Made by a program: the position numbers and the translations under genes
NCBI GenBank assembly: GCA_022008415.1
Contig: JAIRBC010000004.1
Coordinates: 1 to 64,000, forward strand
Length of the DNA stretch: 64,000 bases
From: Cerina litoralis
Lineage (GTDB): Bacteria > Bacteroidota > Bacteroidia > Flavobacteriales > Flavobacteriaceae
Direction: 5' to 3'
Part shown: positions 25,980 through 33,750 of the stretch, in pieces
Position numbering within the stretch: position 1 is the first letter of the stretch
How the letters are laid out: the number at the start of each line of letters is the position of its first letter
Notes under the pieces: model-generated
Database searches by the model: none
Seen by the model: only the letters and a program-made list of their open reading frames with translations
Told to the model about the DNA's origin: nothing

Positions 25980-26546
25980 TTATTTAGCGGCAATGGCATT
26001 TGGTGGGTATTGTTCCATAATATGGGAGACAAATTCCTTGATACGTGCTTCTTTCTTGTCTATATTACCAGAGTTGTACAGCGTACCGATTCCTTTGCCC
26101 TGCCACACCAACTGCTTGTTCCTGGTGTCGATCAGGTCGATGTATAAGGATCCTTCGGTACTCGTACTCACGTTACTGCCGTAGCCATAGCCGTAGCCTG
26201 GTCCCCAATAGTAGGGACTCCAGCCCCATCCGTAATAACCGCCCCAGTAGCCGTTATATATATCGACCTGTTCCTGTTCCTTGGTAAAAATACTCACTAG
26301 AAGATCGGGATTTTTGGATTTCGTGAACCCTTTGGCAGCCATTTCGGTCTCTATCGCTCGGAGAATCCTTTTTTTGTCCAAATCGGATATTTGGGCCTTG
26401 TCTATCCCCGTTTTATAGAAAGCATAGGTTTTGAAATTATTGAAATTAGCCTCCTTGTCGTAGTCGGAGAGCACCTTTACAGACGAGCAGGAAACGATGA
26501 ATAGCATTAACAAAGCCGGTAGTGTTACTAATTTTATATTTTTCAT
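25980..26546 (-). CDS. DUF4136 lipoprotein
   Basis: 188 residues from the ATG at 26546. The signal sequence ends in a lipobox (LMLFIVSCSSVKV), so a lipoprotein is predicted. The DUF4136 domain is seen in SDYDKEANFNNFKTYAFYKT, KRILRAIETEMAAKGFTKSKNPDLLVSI, a Tyr/Gly/Trp-rich loop (NGYWGGYYGWGWSPYYWGP) and the ending YIDLIDTRNKQLVWQGKG. The family is widespread in the periplasm of Gram-negatives with no known activity. The longer frame upstream overlaps the DUF5522 gene and is rejected. Confidence 0.9.
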   Translation of the reverse strand: MKNIKLVTLPALLMLFIVSCSSVKVLSDYDKEANFNNFKTYAFYKTGIDKAQISDLDKKRILRAIETEMAAKGFTKSKNPDLLVSIFTKEQEQVDIYNGYWGGYYGWGWSPYYWGPGYGYGYGSNVSTSTEGSLYIDLIDTRNKQLVWQGKGIGTLYNSGNIDKKEARIKEFVSHIMEQYPPNAIAAK

Positions 26547-26619
26547 AACCAATGTGATTTTAATTAAAAACGCAATCTTTTTCTTAATTAAAGCGTCAAA
26601 AATCGTGCCGAAATTACTT

Positions 26620-26784
26620 TTAAAAAGCTTGGGAATTTGTCTTGGTACTGTATCCATATGGGCAATGTCTACAGCCACTTTCGCAGCAATACCCTCGTTT
26701 TAAAAGGAATTGTTCCGTAAAGACCTTATACCCTTGTTCCGATAAATAATAATCCCCGTCCTCTAGGGGTATTCTTTCGTCCAT
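26620..26784 (-). CDS. DUF5522 mini-protein
   Basis: 54 residues from the ATG at 26784 (MDERIPLEDGDYYLSEQGYK). The core FTEQFLLKRGYCCESGCRHCPYGY is the DUF5522 signature, with four cysteines able to bind a metal or cluster; the family is found across Bacteroidota and some proteobacteria. The frame is open upstream to 26892 without support. It lies 73 nt before the DUF4136 gene on the same strand. Function unknown. Confidence 0.85.
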   Translation of the reverse strand: MDERIPLEDGDYYLSEQGYKVFTEQFLLKRGYCCESGCRHCPYGYSTKTNSQAF

Positions 26785-26930
26785 ATCCGTAAATTTATGG
26801 CAATATCCTTTATTATACGTGCAAATTGGCAATTTTAACCTTGTTCCCCACAAATTTAAGTCGTTTCTGCAATTGGTCGTATTTGTTGACATTAAAACCC
26901 AATTCTATAAAAATTCACTAGTATAGCGGT

Positions 26931-26938
26931 TATATTTG
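26931..26938 (+). promoter_or_regulatory. candidate -7 element TATATTTG for the 27012-30477 operon
   Basis: It matches TAnnTTTG and lies 73 nt before the first start of the plus-strand operon. No clear -33 TTG is at the expected spacing. Confidence 0.35.
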
Positions 26939-27011
26939 TTGTGATATACTCGTTCCAGACAGAAAAACTGGGGTTTGTACTAGGAAGGAGTAAAGCAATT
27001 TAGTACGGCCA

Positions 27012-27341
27012 ATGATCTTAGTCTCAAAATATTTCTTCTACAAAAATTATGTCGGCCTATCCCTTTGGCCGTTCATAATTCTGAGAGAGAACGAATTAAG
27101 GGAGGATGCGATCTTGATCAATCACGAGCGGATCCATTTAAAGCAACAACGGGAATTGCTTATTGTTCCTTTTTATTTACTGTATATGATGGAGTGGGCC
27201 CTCCGTTATCTTTACTATAACGATAGTTATAAAGCCTACCGGAATATCAGTTTTGAGCGGGAGGCATATGGTAACGAAAACGATCTTAATTATCTGGAAG
27301 AAAGAAGGCCTTTCAATTTTATTAAATACATTTGGGGTTAA
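27012..27341 (+). CDS. small protein with HExxH motif (M56-like fragment or mini-metallopeptidase)
   Basis: 109 residues. The motif INHERIHLKQQREL contains HERIH, which fits HExxH, followed by two hydrophobic stretches (IVPFYLLYMMEWALRYLYY) and a downstream Glu in SFEREAYGNENDL that could be a third ligand. This is the arrangement of M56/M48-type gluzincins stripped to a core. The protein is typical of short hypothetical proteins in Flavobacteriia. It heads a four-gene operon with a PLP deaminase, a glucosaminidase and hemL. Catalysis is inferred from the motif only. Confidence 0.72.
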   Translation: MILVSKYFFYKNYVGLSLWPFIILRENELREDAILINHERIHLKQQRELLIVPFYLLYMMEWALRYLYYNDSYKAYRNISFEREAYGNENDLNYLEERRPFNFIKYIWG

Positions 27342-27385
27342 AATTCCCGACTTTCTATTAGTAGGGAGCCTAAAAGTCCCGGTTT

Positions 27386-28288
27386 ATGATTGTAAACCAG
27401 CAAGTTCACCTACCTTTACTCACAGTAAAAAGAGTGTCCCTTCACATCAAAAGAGAGGATCTCATCCACCCACATATATCCGGAAATAAGTACAGAAAAT
27501 TAAAATATAACCTGATCGAGGCCCAAAAGGGCGGGGACATCCCTATTCTGACCTTTGGCGGCGCCTTTTCCAACCACATTGCAGCTACCGCCTATGCGGG
27601 GAAAGCGTATGGTTTGCAGACTATAGGAATCATAAGGGGGGAAGAATTGGAAGGTAAATGGAAAAGTAATCCTACTCTTGTCAAGGCCAAGGCAAACGGA
27701 ATGCAATTTAAATTTGTGTCTCGGGCTAACTATAGACTAAAGGAGAATCCAGGATTTTTGAGGGAACTTAAAAGCGAATTTGGCGATTACTATCTTCTGC
27801 CAGAAGGTGGCACCAATACATTGGCTATAGAGGGATGCAGGGAAATTTTGGTACCGGAAGACCATCACTTCCAAGTAGTTTCCTGTGCGGTGGGTACTGG
27901 AGGAACCCTTGCCGGAATTATAGAATCTTCACATGATTCCCAACAAATTTTGGGATTCCCTGTACTAAAAGGGGATTTTTTGAAAAAAGATATTTGTAAA
28001 TTTGTCCGGAAAAGGAATTGGAAACTGCTAACGGATTATCATTTTGGCGGTTATGCCAAGGTTAATACGAAGTTGATCAATTTTATAAACGATTTTAAGC
28101 AAAAGACAGGTATCCCCTTGGATCCTATTTATACGGGGAAGCACTTATATGGTATTTTGGATTTGGTGGAAAAGGATCATTTTTCGCCATCGACAAAAAT
28201 ATTGGCTATTCATACCGGAGGATTGCAGGGTATAGTTGGGATGAACCAAGATTTGAAATTGAAAAACCTTCCATTATTGGATTTATGA
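27386..28288 (+). CDS. PLP-dependent ACC deaminase / D-cysteine desulfhydrase family enzyme
   Basis: 300 residues. The type II PLP fold is clear: VSLHIKREDLIHPHISGNKYRK with the Schiff-base Lys in the NKYRKLKYNL segment, the LTFGGAFSNHIAAT loop, the phosphate-binding VGTGGTLAGI, and the end LAIHTGGLQG. This family covers 1-aminocyclopropane-1-carboxylate deaminase and D-cysteine desulfhydrase; in Bacteroidota the latter is more plausible, yielding pyruvate, sulfide and ammonia. Its stop overlaps the next start (ATGA), so translation is coupled. Confidence 0.87.
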   Translation: MIVNQQVHLPLLTVKRVSLHIKREDLIHPHISGNKYRKLKYNLIEAQKGGDIPILTFGGAFSNHIAATAYAGKAYGLQTIGIIRGEELEGKWKSNPTLVKAKANGMQFKFVSRANYRLKENPGFLRELKSEFGDYYLLPEGGTNTLAIEGCREILVPEDHHFQVVSCAVGTGGTLAGIIESSHDSQQILGFPVLKGDFLKKDICKFVRKRNWKLLTDYHFGGYAKVNTKLINFINDFKQKTGIPLDPIYTGKHLYGILDLVEKDHFSPSTKILAIHTGGLQGIVGMNQDLKLKNLPLLDL

Positions 28289-29184
28289 TATATTTTTTGA
28301 AGAAAACCGAATTTTCATTCGAGAGGGGTATTTTGCGGGTAGGAACACTATTTACTTTAACCCTATTTTTAGTTGGGTGTGGAGCCAAGAAGAGAACAGC
28401 TTACACCCATAATCGCACCAAACAGGAGGCCCACGTGCCATCTGTTTCAAAAAACGTCCATTCGGAAACCCGTATGGGAGTAAAAGAAGAGGAACGCTAC
28501 CCGCTGCCAGAAGACACCGGTAAGTTTGTAGCGTTCCCAATAACCTCGGTGGAGGATTATATCGAAACTTTTGCTGGGATTGCACAGTTCGAAATGAAAG
28601 CCTACGGCATTCCGGCCAGTATAACTTTGGCTCAAGGAATTTTGGAAAGCGGGGCGGGAAGAAGTGATCTCGTTCGAAGAACCAACAATCATTTTGGAAT
28701 AAAATGCCATACGGATTGGGGCGGGGAGTACGATTTTCATGACGACGATGAAAAAGGGGAATGTTTCCGCAAGTATAATCACCCCATGTATTCGTTTAGG
28801 GACCACAGCATTTTCTTGACTTCTAGGGCTCGATATGCCTTTTTGTTCGATTACAAGGCAGACGATTATAAGGCTTGGGCCAAAGGGCTAAGGACAGCGG
28901 GGTACGCGACCGATCGCCACTATCCGCAAAAGTTGATTTCATTTATAGAAAGGTACAAATTGTACAGATATGACGAACAGGTCCTTAACCAAGGATACGT
29001 AGTAGAAAGGACCCCAAAAACGTATGATTATAAGGTACATATTGTAGAAAAGGGAGATACCTTGTATTCCATTTCCAGAAAGTATTTTGTCTCCGTTCCC
29101 GAATTGATGAAAATGAACCGTTTAAAAGGGACTACCTTGTCCATTGGGCAGGAATTAATGGTAAAATCGGAAAAAATCAACTAA
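28285..29184 (+). CDS. glucosaminidase lipoprotein with LysM domain
   Basis: 299 residues. The signal peptide ends with a lipobox (TLFLVGCGAKKR). A GH73-type endo-beta-N-acetylglucosaminidase domain (about 90-225: SITLAQGILESGAGRSDLVR, NNHFGIKCHTDWGGE with the catalytic Glu in LESGAG) is followed by a C-terminal LysM module (VEKGDTLYSISRKYFVS, PELMKMNRLKG, LSIGQELMV). It probably trims peptidoglycan from the inner face of the outer membrane. Same operon as the deaminase (4-nt overlap) and hemL (3-nt gap). Confidence 0.92.
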   Translation: MIYFLKKTEFSFERGILRVGTLFTLTLFLVGCGAKKRTAYTHNRTKQEAHVPSVSKNVHSETRMGVKEEERYPLPEDTGKFVAFPITSVEDYIETFAGIAQFEMKAYGIPASITLAQGILESGAGRSDLVRRTNNHFGIKCHTDWGGEYDFHDDDEKGECFRKYNHPMYSFRDHSIFLTSRARYAFLFDYKADDYKAWAKGLRTAGYATDRHYPQKLISFIERYKLYRYDEQVLNQGYVVERTPKTYDYKVHIVEKGDTLYSISRKYFVSVPELMKMNRLKGTTLSIGQELMVKSEKIN

Positions 29185-29187
29185 TAA

Positions 29188-30477
29188 ATGAACTATCAGA
29201 GGAGCAGTGCCTTATTCGCGGAGGCCAAGCAATACATTCCTGGAGGGGTCAATTCCCCGGTAAGGGCGTTTAAGGCCGTTGGTGGTGACCCGATTTTTGT
29301 GAAAGAAGCCAAAGGAGCCTATTTTTATGACGAGGATGGCAACCGGTTTATCGATTACATCGCTTCCTGGGGACCCCTAATTTTGGGACATGCCCATAAA
29401 CCGGTAATGGATGCGGTAATCGAAAAGGCAAAAAAGGGGACGTCCTTTGGTATGCCCACGGAGATCGAGACCCAATTGGCCCAATTGGCCATATCCATGG
29501 TGCCCAACATTGATAAGATCAGATTTGTGAACAGTGGTACCGAAGCATGTATGAGCGCCATTCGTTTGGCAAGGGGATTTACCAAAAGGGACAAGATCAT
29601 AAAATTTGCGGGTTGCTATCACGGGCATTCCGATTCTTTTTTGATCCAGGCGGGAAGCGGAGCCGTGACGTTCGGAACACCCAACAGCCCTGGTGTAACC
29701 CAGGGCACGGCGAAAGATACCCTCCTTGTCAACTACAATGACCTGGAAAGCGTTAGGGCCATGGTGTCTGCCAATAAAGGAGAGATAGCAGCTATTATTA
29801 TCGAGCCCGTTGCCGGCAATATGGGATGTATCGTTCCCCAAAATGATTTTATGAACGGTTTAAGGGAATTGTGCACCAAGGAACAAATATTGTTGATTTT
29901 TGACGAGGTCATGACGGGTTTTAGACTGGCAAAAGGAGGTGCCCAAGAGGTGTTGGGCATCGATGCGGATATCGTTACGTTCGGCAAGGTTATCGGGGGC
30001 GGACTTCCCGTGGGTGCCTTTGCAGCGCGAAAAGAGATAATGGATTACCTGGCACCGGACGGCCCGGTATACCAGGCGGGAACCCTAAGTGGCAATCCTT
30101 TGGCAATGAGCGCAGGGCTGGCAATGTTGATGGAATTGAACAACAAACCGGAGGTTTTTGAAAGCTTGGCCGATAAGACGGAACACCTCCACGAAGGATT
30201 CGATAGGATTTTAAAAGGTAAGGGGGTTCCACACCAGATCAACCGGATGGGAAGTATGATTTCGGTGCATTTTACCGAAGAACCTGTGGTAGATTTTGCG
30301 TCTTCGGCTAAAGGGAACAATAACATGTTTAAAAAATATTTCCATGGGATGCTAAATCGGGGTATCTACCTTCCTCCAAGTGCATTTGAAAGCTATTTTC
30401 TAAATGATGCCCTGTCTTATGGGGATTTGGACCAGACCATAAAGGCGTTGGAAAGTGTGGTGGAGGATTTAAACTAA
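29188..30477 (+). CDS. hemL: glutamate-1-semialdehyde 2,1-aminomutase
   Basis: 429 residues. It makes 5-aminolevulinate from glutamate-1-semialdehyde for haem synthesis (C5 pathway). Typical motifs: [20 protein letters not shown] at the N-terminus, [41 protein letters not shown] and the PLP Lys in [15 protein letters not shown] (about residue 267). Last gene of its operon, followed by a strong terminator. Confidence 0.97.
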   Translation: MNYQRSSALFAEAKQYIPGGVNSPVRAFKAVGGDPIFVKEAKGAYFYDEDGNRFIDYIASWGPLILGHAHKPVMDAVIEKAKKGTSFGMPTEIETQLAQLAISMVPNIDKIRFVNSGTEACMSAIRLARGFTKRDKIIKFAGCYHGHSDSFLIQAGSGAVTFGTPNSPGVTQGTAKDTLLVNYNDLESVRAMVSANKGEIAAIIIEPVAGNMGCIVPQNDFMNGLRELCTKEQILLIFDEVMTGFRLAKGGAQEVLGIDADIVTFGKVIGGGLPVGAFAARKEIMDYLAPDGPVYQAGTLSGNPLAMSAGLAMLMELNNKPEVFESLADKTEHLHEGFDRILKGKGVPHQINRMGSMISVHFTEEPVVDFASSAKGNNNMFKKYFHGMLNRGIYLPPSAFESYFLNDALSYGDLDQTIKALESVVEDLN

Positions 30478-30507
30478 AAATCTAAAAACAGCTCATTACC
30501 GCAAAAG

Positions 30508-30546
30508 AAATAAGGGGCGAATTTTAAAATTCGCCCCCTTATTTTT
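30508..30546 (+). terminator. intrinsic terminator after hemL
   Basis: AATAAGGGGCGAATTTT and AAAATTCGCCCCCTTATT form a long near-perfect stem (one extra C) running into TTTT. It could work in both directions, since the next gene converges. Confidence 0.85.
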
Positions 30547-30623
30547 ATACTTCAACAACAAACTTATGATCGGGGTGCTAAGAAATTTTAAAAAGTAGGC
30601 CGATCCCTAAAGGTTGTCGTGCA

Positions 30624-31082
30624 TTAAGCCTTTCCTTCTTGTTTGGAACTCTTTTGCCTCTTGCTTTCTTTCCAACGTTTTTTGCTTTGGGCCTTCATTT
30701 TTTGCCATTTTTCAAACTGGTCCTTATCCAGGATCTGTTTCATTTGATCTTGTTCTGCCAAGGCCCTGTCCAGCATTTTGTTTTTTATAGCATAACGTTC
30801 ATCGGCAGTAGGCTTTTGGAAATCCCCACGGTCTTTTTTCGCCTTGCGTTCTGCCATTCTTTCTTTGGCTAAGGCAGCATTTTCAAGATTCAATTTTTGG
30901 ACTTTTGATTGTTGGGCTTCCGATAAGTCAAGGACCAATGCCATTTTCTTGGTTCTAAGGGTGGCAATTTGTTCCGAGGTCATGTCAGACATTCCACTGC
31001 CTTTGCGTTGGTGGTTCCCATGGGATTGAGCCAGACCACTAAAACCTGCACATAACACCATCAATACAAATACTTTTCTCAT
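30624..31082 (-). CDS. Spy/CpxP-like periplasmic protein (DUF4890-like)
   Basis: 152 residues with a signal peptide ending GFSGLAQS. The mature protein is a charged helical LTxxQ-type repeat protein (MALVLDLSEAQQSKVQKLNL, then QILDKDQFEKWQKMKAQSKK) with a very Lys/Arg-rich C-terminus. This matches the short periplasmic chaperone-like proteins of the Spy/CpxP superfamily, known in Bacteroidota as DUF4890. Monocistronic by context. Function inferred from fold type only. Confidence 0.75.
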   Translation of the reverse strand: MRKVFVLMVLCAGFSGLAQSHGNHQRKGSGMSDMTSEQIATLRTKKMALVLDLSEAQQSKVQKLNLENAALAKERMAERKAKKDRGDFQKPTADERYAIKNKMLDRALAEQDQMKQILDKDQFEKWQKMKAQSKKRWKESKRQKSSKQEGKA

Positions 31083-31310
31083 AATGTAGATTTTTAAAGA
31101 TTTATAGGTAGGACTTATGGGGTTGCGTTTGGTTTAAATGCGAGGATGATTTTATGGAATCATTAACACGGGACGCGATAAGCAAATGTGCTGCCAGCCC
31201 GGTTGGGGCTTAATGTATGTCGTTGAACCGTTGGGGTACCTAGACAAATAACCATAGAAAAGCAGACCGTTTCCGTACGGTTCATTAAAGGCAGAAGATC
31301 GTTGTATAAA

Positions 31311-31775
31311 TTATTTTGGCAATTGGTGAAGTTTCATGGCGATCGGATTAAAGATCCCCGTGTAAATTAGGCATAGATGAATCCCTATAAAAGGCAACAT
31401 CAAAAGAATCGTTTTGAAAGAAGAGGTTTGCCATAGGGTTTGTAAAATTGAAGTAGATCCGTTGTTGCTAAAAAGTTGTAGCGGACTCAGATGCATTGAA
31501 TAGTAAAAGCACAAAACCCCCAAAATACCGGCCAGGGAATGAAAAATAATACTGAACCAACTTAGATTGTAAAGCTTTAATATCACGAAATTGATTAAAG
31601 CCGGGAGCGACAGGACCAAAGCCGAAATTCCGGCGATCAAAAAAGAATAACCTATGACCAATAAAATCCCGCTCAAAGAAAATACCCATAAAACCAAGGC
31701 AAGCCCTAAGTAGACTCCCAAATAGGAAACTAAAAACCATATGATCATGGTAAATGGTGTCAGGAAGAATTTCAT
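31311..31775 (-). CDS. hypothetical four-helix membrane protein
   Basis: 154 residues with about four membrane segments: MIIWFLVSYLGVYLGLAL running into VLWVFSLSGI, VIGYSFLIAGISALVLS, FHSLAGILGVLCFYYSM and ILLMLPFIGIHLCLIYTGIF. No family recognised. It starts 18 nt after the stop of the 59-residue gene upstream, so the two form a small operon. Function unknown. Confidence 0.7.
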   Translation of the reverse strand: MKFFLTPFTMIIWFLVSYLGVYLGLALVLWVFSLSGILLVIGYSFLIAGISALVLSLPALINFVILKLYNLSWFSIIFHSLAGILGVLCFYYSMHLSPLQLFSNNGSTSILQTLWQTSSFKTILLMLPFIGIHLCLIYTGIFNPIAMKLHQLPK

Positions 31776-31793
31776 CTTAGAATTTTAACTGTC

Positions 31794-31973
31794 TTACTGG
31801 GCTTCAACTACTTCCGACATATCTGCAATCGGGGTTGCGCTCGCATCTACCTTGGCTACTACTGTAGGATGCGTGTTAGAAACAGACTTAAAATCGTGAT
31901 TCATATTGTAATAAAGAATTGAAGAGGCTATAAAGCAGGTCAGATAGATGAGACTTTTTATTTTGTAGGTCAT
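31794..31973 (-). CDS. 59-residue membrane-anchored mini-protein
   Basis: The ATG at 31973 opens a frame of 59 residues: an N-terminal signal-anchor (MTYKIKSLIYLTCFIASSIL), a polar middle and the end VAKVDASATPIADMSEVVEA plus Gln. It is co-directional with, and 18 nt before, the four-helix protein. The even mix of conservative-looking residues and the tight spacing support a real gene, but I recognise no family. The 248-nt region between it and 32221 shows no gene. Confidence 0.6.
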   Translation of the reverse strand: MTYKIKSLIYLTCFIASSILYYNMNHDFKSVSNTHPTVVAKVDASATPIADMSEVVEAQ

Positions 31974-32204
31974 GATTTTGGGGCTTTAAGATTGGCTCTA
32001 AGTTAGATAATTACCGTTTTGGACAGAAATGAATGTTGTAAAACGGAGCTTTAATAGGGTGAAGTTGCGTAAAAATGTGGTCGTTACGTTGAAAGGCAGC
32101 CTCTTTTTCGTAAATCCACGCAAATGAAGGCAACACTTTTGCCATGAAGACGGGAAGTTCATTTGTGTTTATTCTTAAAATGGTGTGTCTGGGTTAGCGG
32201 TACC

Positions 32205-32220
32205 TTATAGACGGACACCA
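32205..32220. repeat. second TATAGACGGAYA copy, with GGTGTGTC partner
   Basis: TTATAGACGGACACCA abuts the stop codon of the DUF2231 gene, as the copy at 25968 does for DUF4136. An inverted GGTGTGTC lies 25 nt away (32182-32189), so a GGTGT/ACACC hairpin is possible. Confidence 0.55.
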
Positions 32221-32221
32221 A

Positions 32222-33619
32222 CTAATAAACGATCGTGTCCGCGGCAATCGTGGGTAAGGTATAATCACCGTAATCTATTTCGATAGGTTCGGTCTTTTGG
32301 TTGGTAAGAATGGCCGTTCTACTTACCTCGGTATCGGACAGGTAAATGGAGTTTAGGGCTTGGAAGTTTGATAATTGCTCTAAGGAAGTATCATTAAAAT
32401 CGGTAAAAGATAAATTGATCGATTTTAAGTACGCCAAATTTTTCAGGGCATTTATGTTTTTGCCCGTCACCGAAGTATGGTCCAATTTAAGGACCGTGAG
32501 GTTGGGCAACCCCCCGAGCTCTGAAAAGATGGAATCCGTAACCTGCGTTCCGCCAAGATCAAGGATTGCAATTTGTTTAGAAATCGGATGAAGGGATTTA
32601 AAATCGGTATCGGCAAAGGAGGGTTTGTTGACGCAGGAAACCCTCAAAAAATGGGTGGCCTGGCTTATATTTTCTACATGGACCCCTGTTTTCTTAATAC
32701 TATCGATACTTTGCGGCATCGCCTTGGCAATTTCAATATCCGGATAATCCTCATTATGGCTCACAGGGAAAAAGGATTGAAAGAGTTTTTTTTCCATATT
32801 GAGCTCCCCAATCGTTTTATCGAATGGGTGGCCGACATCCAACCAAGCCCCGATCAATGCTATCTCTTCCTTGGTGGGCTGGGTCTTGTCCTTTGGCGGC
32901 ATGTGGTCCTCGTCATCCTTTGGTAAGGTCATACGAACGTAAAGTTCGCTTTGGGAAGCATTATGGGCGCTTACTATCTCACCATTTTCACCGCCCTTTA
33001 ATATCCCCTCCTCGGAATTTAATTGGAGTTCCCCTTTTAATTTCTTCGGATTATGACAGCTCACGCAATTGTTGTTGAGAACAGGGTCTATGACATCTTG
33101 GTAGATCATTGCATTTTTCCAAGTCTCCTCCTCCAGCAAAATGGTTTTTTTTGAGAACGTCTCAATTCCCAATACCAATTTTACCGAATTGGGCAATGGT
33201 TCTACAAGGTATCCCTCACCATGGGTAATCGCTCCACCTAAATGCCCGGTAACCGAGATCAACAGGAACATGGTCAGTGCAAAGGCCGGCACGGGAATTT
33301 TTTTTAGAAACTCAATTTTCGGGGGTTCCGTTAACCGAATGAACATTAAAAAGGAAAAAACAGCGGTTGTTATGCCCATCCATAAATGGAACTTGATCGT
33401 ATCAAAGCTATAACCTTCGCCCAAATATTGCATATAACCTGTAACGCATGCAACTACGGCACTAATACCGCCCCACAAATAGATCAGCCCGATGATTTTG
33501 GTGTGCGACTTTGTTTTGCGATCGAACCATTGCAAAAGCAATCCGAGAATGATAAAACCGATGGGAAGGTGCACGATCAAGGGATGCAAACGGCCCACGA
33601 GTTGTTTTATAACGTCCAT
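32222..33619 (-). CDS. DUF2231 membrane protein with planctomycete-type cytochrome c and leucine-rich-repeat domains
   Basis: 465 residues. The first ~140 carry four to five membrane helices of the DUF2231 type (RLHPLIVHLPIGFIILGLLL, then FHLWMGITTAVFSFLMFI). A cytochrome domain follows, with the haem motif CVSCH near residue 185 and MPPKDKTQPTKEEIALIGAWL. The C-terminal ~150 residues are leucine-rich repeats (IAILDLGGTQVTDSIFSELG, LTVLKLDHTSVTGKNINAL, LKSINLSFTDFNDTSLEQLS). It is the first gene of a three-gene minus-strand set with DUF1501 and DUF1549/DUF1553 proteins, which typically co-occur. Role in degradation of complex polymers is suggested by family context, not proven. Confidence 0.88.
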   Translation of the reverse strand: MDVIKQLVGRLHPLIVHLPIGFIILGLLLQWFDRKTKSHTKIIGLIYLWGGISAVVACVTGYMQYLGEGYSFDTIKFHLWMGITTAVFSFLMFIRLTEPPKIEFLKKIPVPAFALTMFLLISVTGHLGGAITHGEGYLVEPLPNSVKLVLGIETFSKKTILLEEETWKNAMIYQDVIDPVLNNNCVSCHNPKKLKGELQLNSEEGILKGGENGEIVSAHNASQSELYVRMTLPKDDEDHMPPKDKTQPTKEEIALIGAWLDVGHPFDKTIGELNMEKKLFQSFFPVSHNEDYPDIEIAKAMPQSIDSIKKTGVHVENISQATHFLRVSCVNKPSFADTDFKSLHPISKQIAILDLGGTQVTDSIFSELGGLPNLTVLKLDHTSVTGKNINALKNLAYLKSINLSFTDFNDTSLEQLSNFQALNSIYLSDTEVSRTAILTNQKTEPIEIDYGDYTLPTIAADTIVY

Positions 33620-33640
33620 TAATGGGTATGTGGTTTGGTT

Positions 33641-33728
33641 ATTAAGTTACTCGGTTATTTGGTTACAGGTTAATAGTTAATCGTATGCATACCAACTACT
33701 AACTACTAAATACTGCCTACTCCCTACT
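33641..33728. repeat. heptamer inverted arrays between the DUF1501 and DUF2231 genes
   Basis: On the plus strand AACTACT, AACTACT, AAATACT, GCCTACT and CCCTACT (33694-33728) are five consecutive heptamers keeping TACT in positions 4-7. Facing them at 33641-33680 is a looser array of GGTTA/AGTTA words. In transcript (minus) sense this is AGTANNN first, then TAACNNN just before the DUF2231 start at 33619, the same polarity as in the ribosomal operon. Confidence 0.65.
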
Positions 33729-33750
33729 CGTTTTCAAATACTTTATTTTG

